Of a DNA stretch of 64,000 nt, positions 1-8,119 are shown in pieces. The notes under the pieces were generated by a model, which made no database searches, was not told the origin of the DNA, and saw only the letters and a list, made by a program, of their open reading frames with translations. The position numbers and the translations under genes are program-made. Every line of letters starts with the position of its first letter. The first letter of the stretch is position 1. The stretch covers positions 1,540,859-1,604,858 of the forward strand of contig NZ_LMUL01000014.1 of assembly GCF_009765965.1 (NCBI RefSeq), written 5' to 3'. This DNA is from Caulobacter sp. S45. GTDB lineage: Bacteria > Pseudomonadota > Alphaproteobacteria > Caulobacterales > Caulobacteraceae.

Positions 1-1
1 G

Positions 2-418
2 GGAAGCGGCGTGCGCGTGCGCGCCTACCGCGGCGAGGACGCGGACCGACTGCAAGACGCGGCGGAAGCGACCCTGCTGACCGACCATGCCGCCTATGGC
101 TGCCTCAGCCTGGTGTGCGAGACGCCCGACGGCCTGATCCCCTTCGTGTTTTCCCTGCGAGGACTGAGACGCACCCCGCTGTCCTACGCCCAACTCGTCT
201 ATTGCCGCGACACCGATGATTTCGTGCGGCTGGCCGGCCCGGTGGGCCGCTATCTGCTGAGGCGGCGCTCCGTCCTGACCATGATCGACAGCGATGGGCC
301 GGCGCCGGGCCTGACCGGCAAGTTCCTCAAGGACCGCTGGCCCCGCTACTACCTCGGCCCCAATCGGCCCCGGCCGAACGATCTGGCCTATACCGAAGCG
401 GTGGTGCTGGGGGTCTGA
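2..418 (+). CDS. C-terminal part of an acyltransferase-like protein (partial)
   Basis: The frame is open from the window edge to the TGA at 416-418, so the N-terminus is probably outside the window; an in-frame GTG at 11 is the first internal start. The visible ~138 residues mix short hydrophobic strands with a basic YLLRRRS segment and end in a Tyr/Pro-rich tail. The layout recalls GNAT-like acyl-CoA acyltransferases, but no acetyl-CoA loop is visible, so the function is only a guess. It converges on the dnaJ-like gene that follows. Confidence 0.55.
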   Translation, partial: GSGVRVRAYRGEDADRLQDAAEATLLTDHAAYGCLSLVCETPDGLIPFVFSLRGLRRTPLSYAQLVYCRDTDDFVRLAGPVGRYLLRRRSVLTMIDSDGPAPGLTGKFLKDRWPRYYLGPNRPRPNDLAYTEAVVLGV

Positions 419-457
419 AGGCGGCGTGGACGCCGCCAGCCTCCCTCCCGTATTCCC

Positions 458-889
458 CTACCGCCCCATCAGCACGTCGCGCGCCAGGTTGAGCTGGGCG
501 GCCAGGCCACGGGTGCCGCCCTGGTCGGGGTGGGCCATGCGGATCAGGCGACGGTAGGCGGCCTGGACGGCGGCCACGCTGGCGTCGGGCTCCACCCCCA
601 GGATGGCGCGGGCTTCGTCCGGGCTCATGCGCGAGGTGGGCGTCGGTTTCGGCGCGTGGCTTTTGCGATGGCGCGCGCTGATCGCCAGGAACGCCCCTAC
701 AGCGGCCAGTCCGGCCGCCGGCAGCCAATCTTCACGAAGCCCCAGCGCCAGGGCGCCGATCAGCACCATGATCGACGCCAGCCCCGCCGTCGGCCGCCAG
801 ACCTTCAGGACGCCCCCGATCCCGGCCCCAAGTCTGCGCCCGCCGAATATGACCGCCAGCAGGACGAGCCCCAGGACGAGGAGGATCAC
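458..889 (-). CDS. Membrane-anchored J-domain (DnaJ-like) protein
   Basis: A 143-residue protein. The N-terminal ~70 residues contain two or three hydrophobic segments. The C-terminal ~60 residues form a short J domain: SPDEARAILGV, then AAYRRLIRMAHPDQGG with the HPD motif needed to stimulate an Hsp70 ATPase. This is the layout of small type III J-proteins anchored in the inner membrane with a cytoplasmic J domain; they are expected to recruit DnaK to a membrane client. The GTG start at 889 overlaps the stop of mipZ by four bases (GTGA), so the two genes are translationally coupled. The link to division-plane control is inferred from context only. Confidence 0.85.
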   Translation of the reverse strand: MILLVLGLVLLAVIFGGRRLGAGIGGVLKVWRPTAGLASIMVLIGALALGLREDWLPAAGLAAVGAFLAISARHRKSHAPKPTPTSRMSPDEARAILGVEPDASVAAVQAAYRRLIRMAHPDQGGTRGLAAQLNLARDVLMGR

Positions 890-1770
890 GCCTCGACTTC
901 CTCCCGCACGTCCAGGTCCAGGTCGGCGCCACCGTCCTGACCGGGCAGGTAGACGTTGTCCTCGGCGTCGCTTTCCAGCCCCATGGCCGACATGATGGCG
1001 CGCAGTTCCTGCCGCGCGGCGACGTGGCTCAGCGACACCGCCACCGGGCGCACGGTGGACGATAGGTCGGCGATGGTCAGGCCGAAGGGGAACAGCTCGC
1101 GATAGATCACCCGGTCGCGCAGACCCGGCCCGACCCGGAAGCCGACCCGCTTGCTCAGAGTCTGCACCCGCTCGTCCAGCCGCTTGCGGTTGCGGCTCTC
1201 GTTGGTGGCCAGGCGGTTGCGCAGAACGAGCCAGTCGATGGAGCGGCGCTCCTGCACCATCCGCCGCTTGCGGCTCTCCCACACCGTCTCGGAATAGAGG
1301 CTGGGCTTGGTCAGCTCCATCGACACCGGGTCCAGGTGGCCCAGCATGTCGAAGTCCACGAAGCTGTCGTTGATCGGGGTGACGATCTTGTCGGCGCGGG
1401 CGTGGGCCGCACGCATCAGCAGGTTGTCGGAGCCGGGGGTGTCGATCACCACGAACTCCGCCTCCTCGCGCGCCAGGCTGAACACCTCCTCGAAGCGGTT
1501 CACCGCCTCTTCGGGGTCGCGGCGGGCCAGGGCCTCGTCGTCCTGCGACAGGCGGCGGCCGATGGGATGAGGCAGGTCCACGCCGTTGGCCGCGCCCCAC
1601 GCCTTCCGGTTGGCGAAGAAGCGGTTCATCGACTGCTGGCGCAGATCGATATCCAGCGCCGCCACCTTGGCGCCGCCGTGCAGCAGGGCTGTGACCAGGT
1701 GCATGGCCACCGTGGACTTGCCGGCGCCGCCTTTTTCGTTGCCAACGACGATGACGTGGGCTTCGGCCAT
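886..1770 (-). CDS. mipZ: MipZ-type ParA/MinD-family ATPase, division-plane positioner
   Basis: A 294-residue P-loop ATPase with the deviant Walker A motif GNEKGGAGKST near residue 11, a Walker B-type FVVIDTPGSDN, and the long C-terminal region of MipZ with a KRVGFRVGPGLRDRVIYREL segment. In Caulobacter, MipZ binds ParB near the origin, forms a bipolar gradient and inhibits FtsZ polymerisation. The ATG at 1770 (MAEAHVIVV) is preferred over an in-frame codon at 1800 because conserved homology begins there. Two GANTC sites and a CtrA-like box lie just upstream, which fits cell-cycle control. It is coupled to the J-domain gene downstream. Confidence 0.93.
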   Translation of the reverse strand: MAEAHVIVVGNEKGGAGKSTVAMHLVTALLHGGAKVAALDIDLRQQSMNRFFANRKAWGAANGVDLPHPIGRRLSQDDEALARRDPEEAVNRFEEVFSLAREEAEFVVIDTPGSDNLLMRAAHARADKIVTPINDSFVDFDMLGHLDPVSMELTKPSLYSETVWESRKRRMVQERRSIDWLVLRNRLATNESRNRKRLDERVQTLSKRVGFRVGPGLRDRVIYRELFPFGLTIADLSSTVRPVAVSLSHVAARQELRAIMSAMGLESDAEDNVYLPGQDGGADLDLDVREEVEA

Positions 1771-1780
1771 GTCAGCCTCC

Positions 1781-1866
1781 GAATCGCGCCCGAAACACAC
1801 CCGGGCCGCCGCTAGAGTCCTACGTTACACCCTTGCCGGTCAACGCGGCTTAAGGGTCGGTTAACC
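1781..1866 (-). promoter_or_regulatory. mipZ upstream region: two GANTC sites and a CtrA-like box
   Basis: GAATC lies at 1781-1785 and GAGTC at 1815-1819; both match the CcrM methylation target GANTC. TTAA at 1850-1853 and TTAA at 1861-1864 are separated by exactly seven bases and followed by CC, matching the full CtrA recognition pattern. In Caulobacter, mipZ is a known GcrA/CcrM-regulated gene. The CtrA box could also overlap termination of the upstream DUF1489 gene, whose stop is at 1877. Confidence 0.55.
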
Positions 1867-1876
1867 ATACCAGAGC

Positions 1877-2290
1877 TCACCAGGCGCCAAGTTCGCGAAG
1901 CTGACGCGCCAGGTCGAGAGGCACGGCCAGCTCCGGATCGATGCCGGTCAAGTCGGGCGGCGCGTCCTTGTGCTCGAAATAGCGCCAGCCCTGGAACGGC
2001 CGCCGCGCCACCGGAGCGACCCGCACGACATCCTCGGAGACGGTGATCTCGCAGCGGCTCTCGCGGCCCTCGCCCACCGTGTCCACGGCCAGGATGGTCT
2101 GGCGGCACAGGATGGCGCCCTTGAACACCCGGTAGATCGAGCCGCCATCCACCAGTTCGTCGGCCCGCTTGGGGGTCTGGCGCGTGCGCACCTTCCACAC
2201 CGGCTCGCGGCTCTCGGCCTGTTTGCGCCAGGCTTCCAGCTCCTCGATCGTGTCCAGGCCGACGACGAGTTTGATCAGATGCAACACCAC
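1877..2290 (-). CDS. DUF1489 family protein
   Basis: A 137-residue soluble protein beginning MVLHLIKLVVG, with an internal AILCRQTILAV strand and a C-terminal GWRYFEHKDAPPDL segment, as I recall for the alphaproteobacterial DUF1489 family. No signal peptide or membrane segment is visible. The molecular function of the family is unknown to me. It lies on the same strand as mipZ but is separated from it by about 100 bases that contain the putative mipZ promoter, so it is probably its own unit. Confidence 0.75.
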   Translation of the reverse strand: MVLHLIKLVVGLDTIEELEAWRKQAESREPVWKVRTRQTPKRADELVDGGSIYRVFKGAILCRQTILAVDTVGEGRESRCEITVSEDVVRVAPVARRPFQGWRYFEHKDAPPDLTGIDPELAVPLDLARQLRELGAW

Positions 2291-2339
2291 CGGGCCTAGA
2301 TAGGCGCGCCGGAGCCGATACGGAATGCGACTCGGCGCG

Positions 2340-3353
2340 TCAGACCTGGTTCAGGGCCAGGGCGAGCAGGCCGACGAGCAGCACGCTGAACAGGAACAGC
2401 GTCGCCAGCCAGAGGAACAGCGCCTTGCCCGCCGCCCCGACCCGGCTCGACCCGTAGGCGCCGCGCAGCGTCATGAACAGGTTCACCGGCGTCCACGCCA
2501 GCGCCGGCCAGAACAGCCACCCGTTCAGCGGCTTGGGCAAGATCGCCACGAACGCCCATAGCAGAAAGCAGAACGACATGTACTGCATCGACACCACCAG
2601 GTGGTCGTAGACGTAGAACTGCCGCTTGTAGACGTAGAGCACGGTCAACAGCCCGGCCAGGATCGGCAGCATCAGCACCGCCAGCCGATGCGCCCATTCG
2701 AACACCAGCATCAGGTAGAATTCGTGGTTCTGGACGGCGCGCCCGATGTGTTCGCTCATCCATCGGCCAAGCGGATCGTGCGGTGGGTTGCGCGCCAGGG
2801 TCGACTGGATTTGGGCGCTGTCCATCACTTCTACTTTCACGGAACCCTTGGAGACATGCTCCACCTTGTCGGCGGCGTGGGTGACGACCGTCCTGGCGAG
2901 ACTGGTTCGCGCCTTCTGCATGCTGGCGCCGGCGGCGGCGTTCTGGGCGGGGGTGTGGCGACCCTCGCCGATCTCGCGATGCACCACCGCCTCGAGGGCG
3001 AACATGAACAGCAGCAGGCAGATCAGGAACAGGCGGAAGGGCGGGACGTGGCGGGTGCGCCGTCCCTCGATATGGTCGCGGGCGAGCTTGCCGGGTCGCA
3101 GCAGCAGGGCGGGCAGGGTCCGCGCCAGCCGGCCGTCCAGGTGGGTGAAGCCCTCGATCGCCTCCCAGATCAGATGGACGATCGAGCGGTGATGGTCGTC
3201 GGCGTTCTGGCCGCAGTCATAGCAGTAGGGGCCCTGCAGCGGCGCGTCGCAGTTCAGGCATTCGGTATGGGTGTGCGACGGCTTTGCCGCCCTGCCCCGC
3301 CGGGTCAGGGCGGCGACGGAGTCCGCGGCGGCGAATTCCAGTTCCTTCGACAC
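2340..3353 (-). CDS. DUF3667-type zinc-ribbon membrane protein
   Basis: A 337-residue protein. A zinc ribbon near residues 33-47 has two CxxC pairs (CLNCDAPLQGPYCYDCGQ), followed by NADDHHRS and an amphipathic linker with LARTLPALLLRPGKLARDHIEGRR. Then come a first membrane segment (FRLFLICLLLFMFAL), a polar region and about four C-terminal membrane helices. This is the organisation of the DUF3667 family, whose role is unknown. The start is a GTG. Confidence 0.8.
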   Translation of the reverse strand: MSKELEFAAADSVAALTRRGRAAKPSHTHTECLNCDAPLQGPYCYDCGQNADDHHRSIVHLIWEAIEGFTHLDGRLARTLPALLLRPGKLARDHIEGRRTRHVPPFRLFLICLLLFMFALEAVVHREIGEGRHTPAQNAAAGASMQKARTSLARTVVTHAADKVEHVSKGSVKVEVMDSAQIQSTLARNPPHDPLGRWMSEHIGRAVQNHEFYLMLVFEWAHRLAVLMLPILAGLLTVLYVYKRQFYVYDHLVVSMQYMSFCFLLWAFVAILPKPLNGWLFWPALAWTPVNLFMTLRGAYGSSRVGAAGKALFLWLATLFLFSVLLVGLLALALNQV

Positions 3354-3446
3354 GCGACCCCTCCCCCGACCTCACGCCATCCTAGGCCATGATCGCCGGC
3401 TTTCGATCCCCCAGCCGCCGCAACGGGCCGGAAAACGCCGTTCGGC

Positions 3447-3875
3447 TCAGGCCTGCCCGATCAGCAGCGGGCCGAGGCCTGGAATGGTGCTGAACACGCC
3501 GCGCAGCTTGTCCTCGCCGGTCTTCTGCTTCACCCAGGTCATGGCCAGGGGCAGGATCTTCTGCATGTCGGAGATGGTCACGCCCTTGCGGGTGAGCTGC
3601 TGGTTCATGGCCATGGCGTCCGACATCACCGCCCCGCTGGAGCCGCCGGCCTTGCTCATCAGCCCGGCCATCAGGCCGCCGCCCTTGTTGGCGGTCAGCG
3701 CCGCACCGGCGTCGGCCAGTTCCGAGGAGCCGGGGATGGCGGCGAACAGGTCCGCCACCTTGGCCGGCTCGCCATGCTTCTGGATCAGGTACAGGGCGCC
3801 GGACAGGGCGCTACGCGCCTGATCCTGGCTGAGGCCCGCATGGACGGCGGATTGCTCGACAAGCTCTTCGATCAT
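3447..3875 (-). CDS. Conserved hypothetical protein (DUF2780-like)
   Basis: A 142-residue alanine- and glycine-rich protein without a signal peptide or clear membrane helix. It starts MIEELVEQSAVHAGLSQDQARSAL and contains a GGGLMAGLMSKAGGSSG linker. The N-terminal helix followed by a glycine-rich loop and a KILPLAMTWVKQKTG segment resembles DUF2780-type proteins, but I am not certain of the family. It may be co-transcribed downstream of yaaA, 75 bases away. Confidence 0.65.
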   Translation of the reverse strand: MIEELVEQSAVHAGLSQDQARSALSGALYLIQKHGEPAKVADLFAAIPGSSELADAGAALTANKGGGLMAGLMSKAGGSSGAVMSDAMAMNQQLTRKGVTISDMQKILPLAMTWVKQKTGEDKLRGVFSTIPGLGPLLIGQA

Positions 3876-3917
3876 GGCGCGACCTTATCCGCCCTGGCTC
3901 GTGCAGGACAAGCGCCC

Positions 3918-3948
3918 AGGCTTCTCCTCCCCTGTGAGCGGGAGAGGA
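3918..3948 (-). terminator. Hairpin downstream of yaaA
   Basis: An imperfect inverted repeat (CTCCTC...GAGGAG) sits directly after the yaaA stop. It could act as a terminator or be a short REP-like element; there is no clear T-run. Confidence 0.3.
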
Positions 3949-3950
3949 GA

Positions 3951-4721
3951 TTACTCGGAATCCCGCACGAACACCCATTCGGCCTCGTCGGAATGGGCCG
4001 GCGAAAAGACGTAGCCGTCGCGATCGAAGCCCCTCAAGTCGGCCACGTGCTCGATCCGCCGGTCGATGATGTAGCGGGCCATGGCCCCCCGCGCGCGCTT
4101 GGCGAAGAACGAGACGATCTTCACCTCGTCGCCTTTCCGCTCCTTGAACTGGCAGGTGAGCACCGGAATCTTCAGCGCCTTGCGATCCACCCCGCCGAAA
4201 TATTCCTGGCTGGCGAGGTTCACCAGGGTGCGGTCGGCGTGCCCCTTGGCCGCCGCGTTCAGCGCCTTGGCGATGCGGTCGCCCCAGAAGGCGTAAAGGC
4301 TTTCCCCGCGCGGGTTGGCTAGCCGAATCCCCATCTCCAGCCGGTAGGGCTGGATCAGGTCGAGCGGCCGCAGCACGCCGTAGAGCCCCGACAGGATGCG
4401 CAGGCGGTCCTGCGCCCAGTCCAGCGCCTCGGCGTCCAGCTCGCGCGCCTTCAGTCCGGTATAGACGTCGCCGGCGAAGGCCAGGGCGGCGGGGACGGTC
4501 TCGGCGGCGCGGGTGGTTTTGAAGGCCTTGAACCGCTCGACGTTCAGGTCGGCCAGCTTGTCGGAGATGCCCATCAGCCGCCTCAGGTCGGCGCGGCCCA
4601 AGGTCTTGGCGACGGCGACCAGTTCGGCGGTGTCCCTGGCCAGGGCCGGCTTGGTCGTGGACAGCTCCCGGCCGACGGGGCTGAAGTCGAGGGTCTTGGC
4701 GGGCGAGAGCGCGATCAGCAT
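3951..4721 (-). CDS. yaaA: Peroxide stress protein YaaA (DUF328/UPF0246)
   Basis: A 256-residue protein matching YaaA throughout. It opens MLIALSPAKTLDF, includes SGLYGVLRPLDLIQPYRLEMG in the middle (about residues 111-131) and ends with the FDRDGYVF region. E. coli YaaA lowers intracellular free iron and DNA damage during peroxide stress and has a DNA-binding helix-hairpin-helix-like fold. The length is that of the family. An upstream gap of about 170 bases separates it from the divergent membrane-protein gene at 4892. Confidence 0.92.
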   Translation of the reverse strand: MLIALSPAKTLDFSPVGRELSTTKPALARDTAELVAVAKTLGRADLRRLMGISDKLADLNVERFKAFKTTRAAETVPAALAFAGDVYTGLKARELDAEALDWAQDRLRILSGLYGVLRPLDLIQPYRLEMGIRLANPRGESLYAFWGDRIAKALNAAAKGHADRTLVNLASQEYFGGVDRKALKIPVLTCQFKERKGDEVKIVSFFAKRARGAMARYIIDRRIEHVADLRGFDRDGYVFSPAHSDEAEWVFVRDSE

Positions 4722-4831
4722 GGCCGCCTGCTTAGATCAGAGTCGGCGCGGCTGGAACATCACGGCGATGCCCTCCGGCCTCCACCAGCGAAACCGGGGC
4801 CGCACGGCCGCTACACTGACGCTTCAAAAGA

Positions 4832-4863
4832 ACTTTGACATGCAAAGTTATTTGCCATAGGAT
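4832..4863 (+). promoter_or_regulatory. Sigma70-like promoter with overlapping palindromic operator
   Basis: A perfect -35 hexamer TTGACA (4835-4840) is followed after 17 bases by a -10-like TAGGAT (4858-4863). An inverted repeat ACTTTG (4832-4837) / CAAAGT (4843-4848) overlaps the -35. This is placed to repress the two genes downstream, and the winged-helix product of the second gene is the obvious candidate ligand. Confidence 0.6.
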
Positions 4864-4891
4864 GCCATCACGGATTTGGAGGAGCTTCCCC

Positions 4892-5518
4892 ATGGTCCAC
4901 GACGTCCAGGCGATCCGCGAAGACCTCGCCTTTATGCGCGCCCTGGCCCAGGAAGGCCGACGCGCCCCGCTGCTGATCGGGCGCAGCCTACTCGTCGCCG
5001 GCCTGGTTTTCGCCCTGGCGAGCCTGGTCTGCTGGGCGATCGCGGCGCGCATGCTGGCCCTGCCCCAATGGTCGCAAATCTGGGTCTGGGTCGTAGCGGT
5101 CGGCCTCTATGTCCCGTACGCGTGGTTCCGTGCGTGTCAGCGGGATGGGATCCGGCCGGGCGCGACGGCGGTGACGAACCGGGCGGTCCAGGCTGTCTGG
5201 CGGGGCCTGGGCTACGCCATGCTGGCGCTGTTCGCCGCCTTCTGGATCGTGGCTGTAGAAACCCGCAGCTACGCCGTATTCGACATCTATCCTTCGGTGA
5301 TGATCGCCTTCTACGGTGCGGCCTGGACCGTCGCGGCGGCGATGAGCGAGCTAAAATGGATCGGCAGGGTCGCTGCCGGCTGCTTCCTTGCGGCCGTCGT
5401 GATCGGCTTCGCCGCCCCTAGCCTGCTGGCCTTTCCGGCCACCGCCCTGGCCCTGCTTCTGCTGGTGGCGCTCCCCGGCTGGCTGCTAATGCGCGGCGAA
5501 CCGTCCAACGTGGTCTGA
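4892..5518 (+). CDS. Multi-pass inner-membrane protein
   Basis: A 208-residue protein starting at an ATG preceded by GGAGG-like bases at 4878-4884. After a charged N-terminal ~25 residues (VHDVQAIREDLAFMRALAQEG) there are about six hydrophobic segments, including SLLVAGLVFALASLVCWAIA and the C-terminal FPATALALLLLVALPGWLL. No catalytic motif was found. It is followed after 10 bases by a winged-helix regulator and shares its promoter. The pairing of a small regulator with a membrane protein is widespread, but the function is unknown. Confidence 0.82.
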   Translation: MVHDVQAIREDLAFMRALAQEGRRAPLLIGRSLLVAGLVFALASLVCWAIAARMLALPQWSQIWVWVVAVGLYVPYAWFRACQRDGIRPGATAVTNRAVQAVWRGLGYAMLALFAAFWIVAVETRSYAVFDIYPSVMIAFYGAAWTVAAAMSELKWIGRVAAGCFLAAVVIGFAAPSLLAFPATALALLLLVALPGWLLMRGEPSNVV

Positions 5519-5528
5519 GGCCGCGATC

Positions 5529-5834
5529 ATGGACGGCTTCGACATCGACCAGATCGACGAGGTGATCCACGGCCGGGTGCGGCTGGGGATTATGGCCTAC
5601 CTCTCCTCGGCGGAGCAGGCGGAGTTCACCACCCTGAAGGCCCGGCTACAGCTCACCGACGGCAACCTGTCGGCCCACCTGCGCAAGCTGGAGGAGGCGG
5701 GTTATGTCGGGGTGGAGAAGAGCTTTTCCGGCCGCAAGCCGCTGACCCGCATCCGCATTACAGCGGAGGGCCAGGACGCCTTCGTCCGCTACCTCGACGC
5801 TATCGGCAAGCTGGTGAACGAAGAAAGGGCCTGA
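5529..5834 (+). CDS. Winged-helix transcriptional regulator (HTH_34/ArsR-like)
   Basis: A 101-residue protein with one winged-helix domain. IDEVIHGRVRLGIMAYL is the first helix, KARLQLTDGNLSAHLRKLEEAGYV the recognition-helix region, and KPLTRIRITAEGQDAFVRYL the wing and C-terminal helix. This is the classical layout of the small PF13601-type regulators. It is encoded 10 bases after the membrane-protein gene, so both are probably one autoregulated unit acting at the palindrome around 4840. No metal- or ligand-binding residues stand out. Confidence 0.9.
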   Translation: MDGFDIDQIDEVIHGRVRLGIMAYLSSAEQAEFTTLKARLQLTDGNLSAHLRKLEEAGYVGVEKSFSGRKPLTRIRITAEGQDAFVRYLDAIGKLVNEERA

Positions 5835-5852
5835 CGTCGCCGCCAGGCCCTT
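5825..5852 (+). terminator. Hairpin between the winged-helix gene and dps
   Basis: A perfect 9-bp inverted repeat, AAGGGCCTG (5825-5833) and CAGGCCCTT (5844-5852), with a 10-base loop. It overlaps the stop codon of the winged-helix gene and lies between convergent genes, so it could terminate from both sides. The T-run is poor. Confidence 0.5.
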
Positions 5853-5890
5853 CCCGATCTTCCGGCGTCTCCTACGGAGAGCTCGAAGCT

Positions 5891-6469
5891 TTAGCGATCC
5901 TTGGCCAGCAGGGGCGTGGCCGCCAGGTGTTCGGCCAGGAACCAGACCTGCATCTCGTGGGTGCGGATCAGGCTGGAGACAATCAGGTCGTTGGTGCCGT
6001 CGTCGCCGTAGGAGGTCGCTTCCGACGCATATTCGCGGCATTCGCGCAACATGATCTCGTGGGCCTCGAGCAGGCGCGAGATCTGGGTGGGGACGTCCTC
6101 GCGACCCTTGGGCGGGCGCGGGATCTTGGTGTTCTCAGCGACGTCGGCGGCCATCGCATAGGCCAGGCCGCCCAGCGACTGGATGCGCTCGGCGATGTCG
6201 TCGACGAAGGCCGACTGCTCTTCGAAGTGCTTATCGAACAGCAGGTGGATTTGGTAGAAGGTCACACCCGACACCTGCCAGTGGTGCTTCTTGTACATGT
6301 CGCGGATGGTGATGGTGTCGACCAGCAGCTGGTTCAGCGCGCCGACGCTCTTGGCGCGCGCATTGGCTTCCAGCGCGATCGGCAGGTCCTTCAGGGTGCC
6401 GAAGGCTTGGATCTCATTGGGCTTAATCTTGTAGTCGGGTTGAGCGACATCGACGGCGCCGTCGGGCAT
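5891..6469 (-). CDS. dps: Dps-family DNA-binding ferritin-like protein
   Basis: A 192-residue ferritin-fold protein. The ferroxidase-type motifs of Dps are visible: KKHHWQVSG (about residues 60-68), HLLFDKHFEEQSAFVDDIAERI (Asp and Glu ligands) and the late helix with IRTHEMQVWFLAEHL. Dps forms a dodecamer that binds DNA and oxidises Fe(II) with hydrogen peroxide, protecting stationary-phase cells. The ATG has a GGAG ribosome site ten bases upstream. No regulatory site is obvious upstream. Confidence 0.93.
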   Translation of the reverse strand: MPDGAVDVAQPDYKIKPNEIQAFGTLKDLPIALEANARAKSVGALNQLLVDTITIRDMYKKHHWQVSGVTFYQIHLLFDKHFEEQSAFVDDIAERIQSLGGLAYAMAADVAENTKIPRPPKGREDVPTQISRLLEAHEIMLRECREYASEATSYGDDGTNDLIVSSLIRTHEMQVWFLAEHLAATPLLAKDR

Positions 6470-6558
6470 GGGTTTTCTCCAGGCAGGCTAAGGGCGCTGC
6501 GCAAGCGCAGCGGGATTTACGTCACCAACGTAGGGCTTCCAGGGGCGGTTCCAATGGC

Positions 6559-7995
6559 TCAGCTTGTAAAAGCCAGGGCCTCACGCGCTTCCCCGATCCC
6601 GGCGACCTTGGCCTCGAACGCCGTCCAGTCGTCGCGCTCGGCGATGTCGACCCAGATCGCCTCGATCTCCTCGTAGAGCAGCTCCTGCGGCTCGGGGTTG
6701 GCGAAATAGGCGTGCTGCAGTCGCTCGGGCCGCTCGGTCTCGAACGCCTCCAGCCCGGTGCGGAAGGCGCGGAACGCCTCGGTGTCGTAGAGCCCCAGGC
6801 GCGGCCCTTGCAGCGCACGCGGGGCGGAGGCCAGTCCGCCGAACCAGTCGAAGAAGAACGGCTCCCAGCGCAGCGCCTCGCCACCTTCGGCCAGGGCCTT
6901 GAACGCCACCGCCGCCAGCACCCCGTTGTCGGGCGGAGCCAGCGGCTTCAACCCCAGCCGACGCACGATCGCCTCGGCCAGGCCGTCGCGGTAAAGCGTG
7001 CCGAAGGTGTTCAGCGCCTCGACCAGCGGCTCCTGCTCGCACACCAGGGCGAAGCAGCCGGCGAGCTGCTGCAGGTTCCAGAACACCGCCTGAGGCTGGC
7101 GGCCGAAGGCGTACAGGCCCTGATGGTCGAAATAGGCCGCGGTGAAGTTCGGGTCGTTCTTGGGCAGGAAGCGGTAGGGACCGTAGTCGAAGCTCTCGCC
7201 GTTGATGTTCATGTTGTCGGTGTTCAGCACCCCGTGCACGAACCCCGCCGCCATCCAGCGCGCGGTCATGTGAGCGGTGCGCACGATCACCGCGCGCAGG
7301 AGGCTGGACGCCTTCTCCGCGATGTCGACGCCCCCGACCTCGGGATAGTAGAGCGCGATCACATGCTCGATCAGCTCGCCGACCAGGTCGCGCCGGTCGA
7401 GATAGGCGTGGCGCTGGAAAGTGCCGAACCGCACATTGCTCCACGACAACCGGGTCAGCACCGAGGACCGCGTCGGCGACGGCTCGTCGGGACGTTCGAG
7501 CTGTTCGCCGGTCTCCACCAGCGAGAACGACTTGGAGGTGGGCACGCCCAGCGCCTCAAGCAGTTCGGTGGCCAGCACCTCGCGCACCCCACCCTTCAAC
7601 GTCAGCCGGCCGTCGCCGAAACGCGAATAGGGCGTCTGGCCCGAGCCCTTGGTGCCGAGGTCCAGCAGCCGGCCGGTCGCCTCGCCGTCCTCGCGCAGCT
7701 GGGCGAACAGGAAGCCCCGGCCGTCGCCGATGTCGGGATTGTAGGTCTGGAACTGGTGGCCGTGATAGCGCGTCGCCAAGGGCTGGGGCTGGTTGTCCGG
7801 CAGCGGCTGGAAGCGGGCGAAGGCGTTCAGCCACTCGTCCGGCGTCAGGGTGTCCAGGCCCACATGCGCCGCCCAGCGGCCGTTGCGGTAGCGCAGCGTC
7901 GCCTGCGGGAAGGCCGCCGGCGCCACCGGATCGGCGAACTCCGGGCCGAGCTTCACGAACTGGGGATCGGGGCGATAGGCGGTGGAAACGGGCAT
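6559..7995 (-). CDS. selO: SelO/YdiU protein adenylyltransferase (pseudokinase fold)
   Basis: A 478-residue protein, close to the usual length. Diagnostic SelO motifs are present: YHGHQFQTYNPDIGDGRG (about residues 98-115), the nucleotide-binding GTKGSGQTPYSRFGDGR, the catalytic-like GVLNTDNMNI and the metal-binding DYGPYRFLP. SelO transfers AMP to Ser, Thr or Tyr residues of partner proteins and is linked to oxidative stress. It diverges from the AsnB-like gene; the true start of that gene (8120) leaves about 120 bases between them. Confidence 0.93.
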   Translation of the reverse strand: MPVSTAYRPDPQFVKLGPEFADPVAPAAFPQATLRYRNGRWAAHVGLDTLTPDEWLNAFARFQPLPDNQPQPLATRYHGHQFQTYNPDIGDGRGFLFAQLREDGEATGRLLDLGTKGSGQTPYSRFGDGRLTLKGGVREVLATELLEALGVPTSKSFSLVETGEQLERPDEPSPTRSSVLTRLSWSNVRFGTFQRHAYLDRRDLVGELIEHVIALYYPEVGGVDIAEKASSLLRAVIVRTAHMTARWMAAGFVHGVLNTDNMNINGESFDYGPYRFLPKNDPNFTAAYFDHQGLYAFGRQPQAVFWNLQQLAGCFALVCEQEPLVEALNTFGTLYRDGLAEAIVRRLGLKPLAPPDNGVLAAVAFKALAEGGEALRWEPFFFDWFGGLASAPRALQGPRLGLYDTEAFRAFRTGLEAFETERPERLQHAYFANPEPQELLYEEIEAIWVDIAERDDWTAFEAKVAGIGEAREALAFTS

Positions 7996-8119
7996 GGGCC
8001 GTCACCTGCCCCGATGTGGCGCGCGGGGCAAGGGCGAGAGGGCGCGCTCACTCGCAAGTAAGCCGTTAACCATCTTCCCGTTAACCCTGATCGCTCCACT
8101 CGAGATGGGAGCAGCGCCG

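Noticed and set aside
458-1600. A 380-residue minus-strand frame covering both mipZ and the J-domain gene
   Set aside because: Only the last 143 residues look like protein. The rest is an Arg/Pro/Gly-rich out-of-frame shadow of mipZ.
8062-8085. CtrA box before the AsnB-like gene
   Set aside because: Two GTTAAC motifs are present, but the TTAA halves are 11 bases apart rather than seven.
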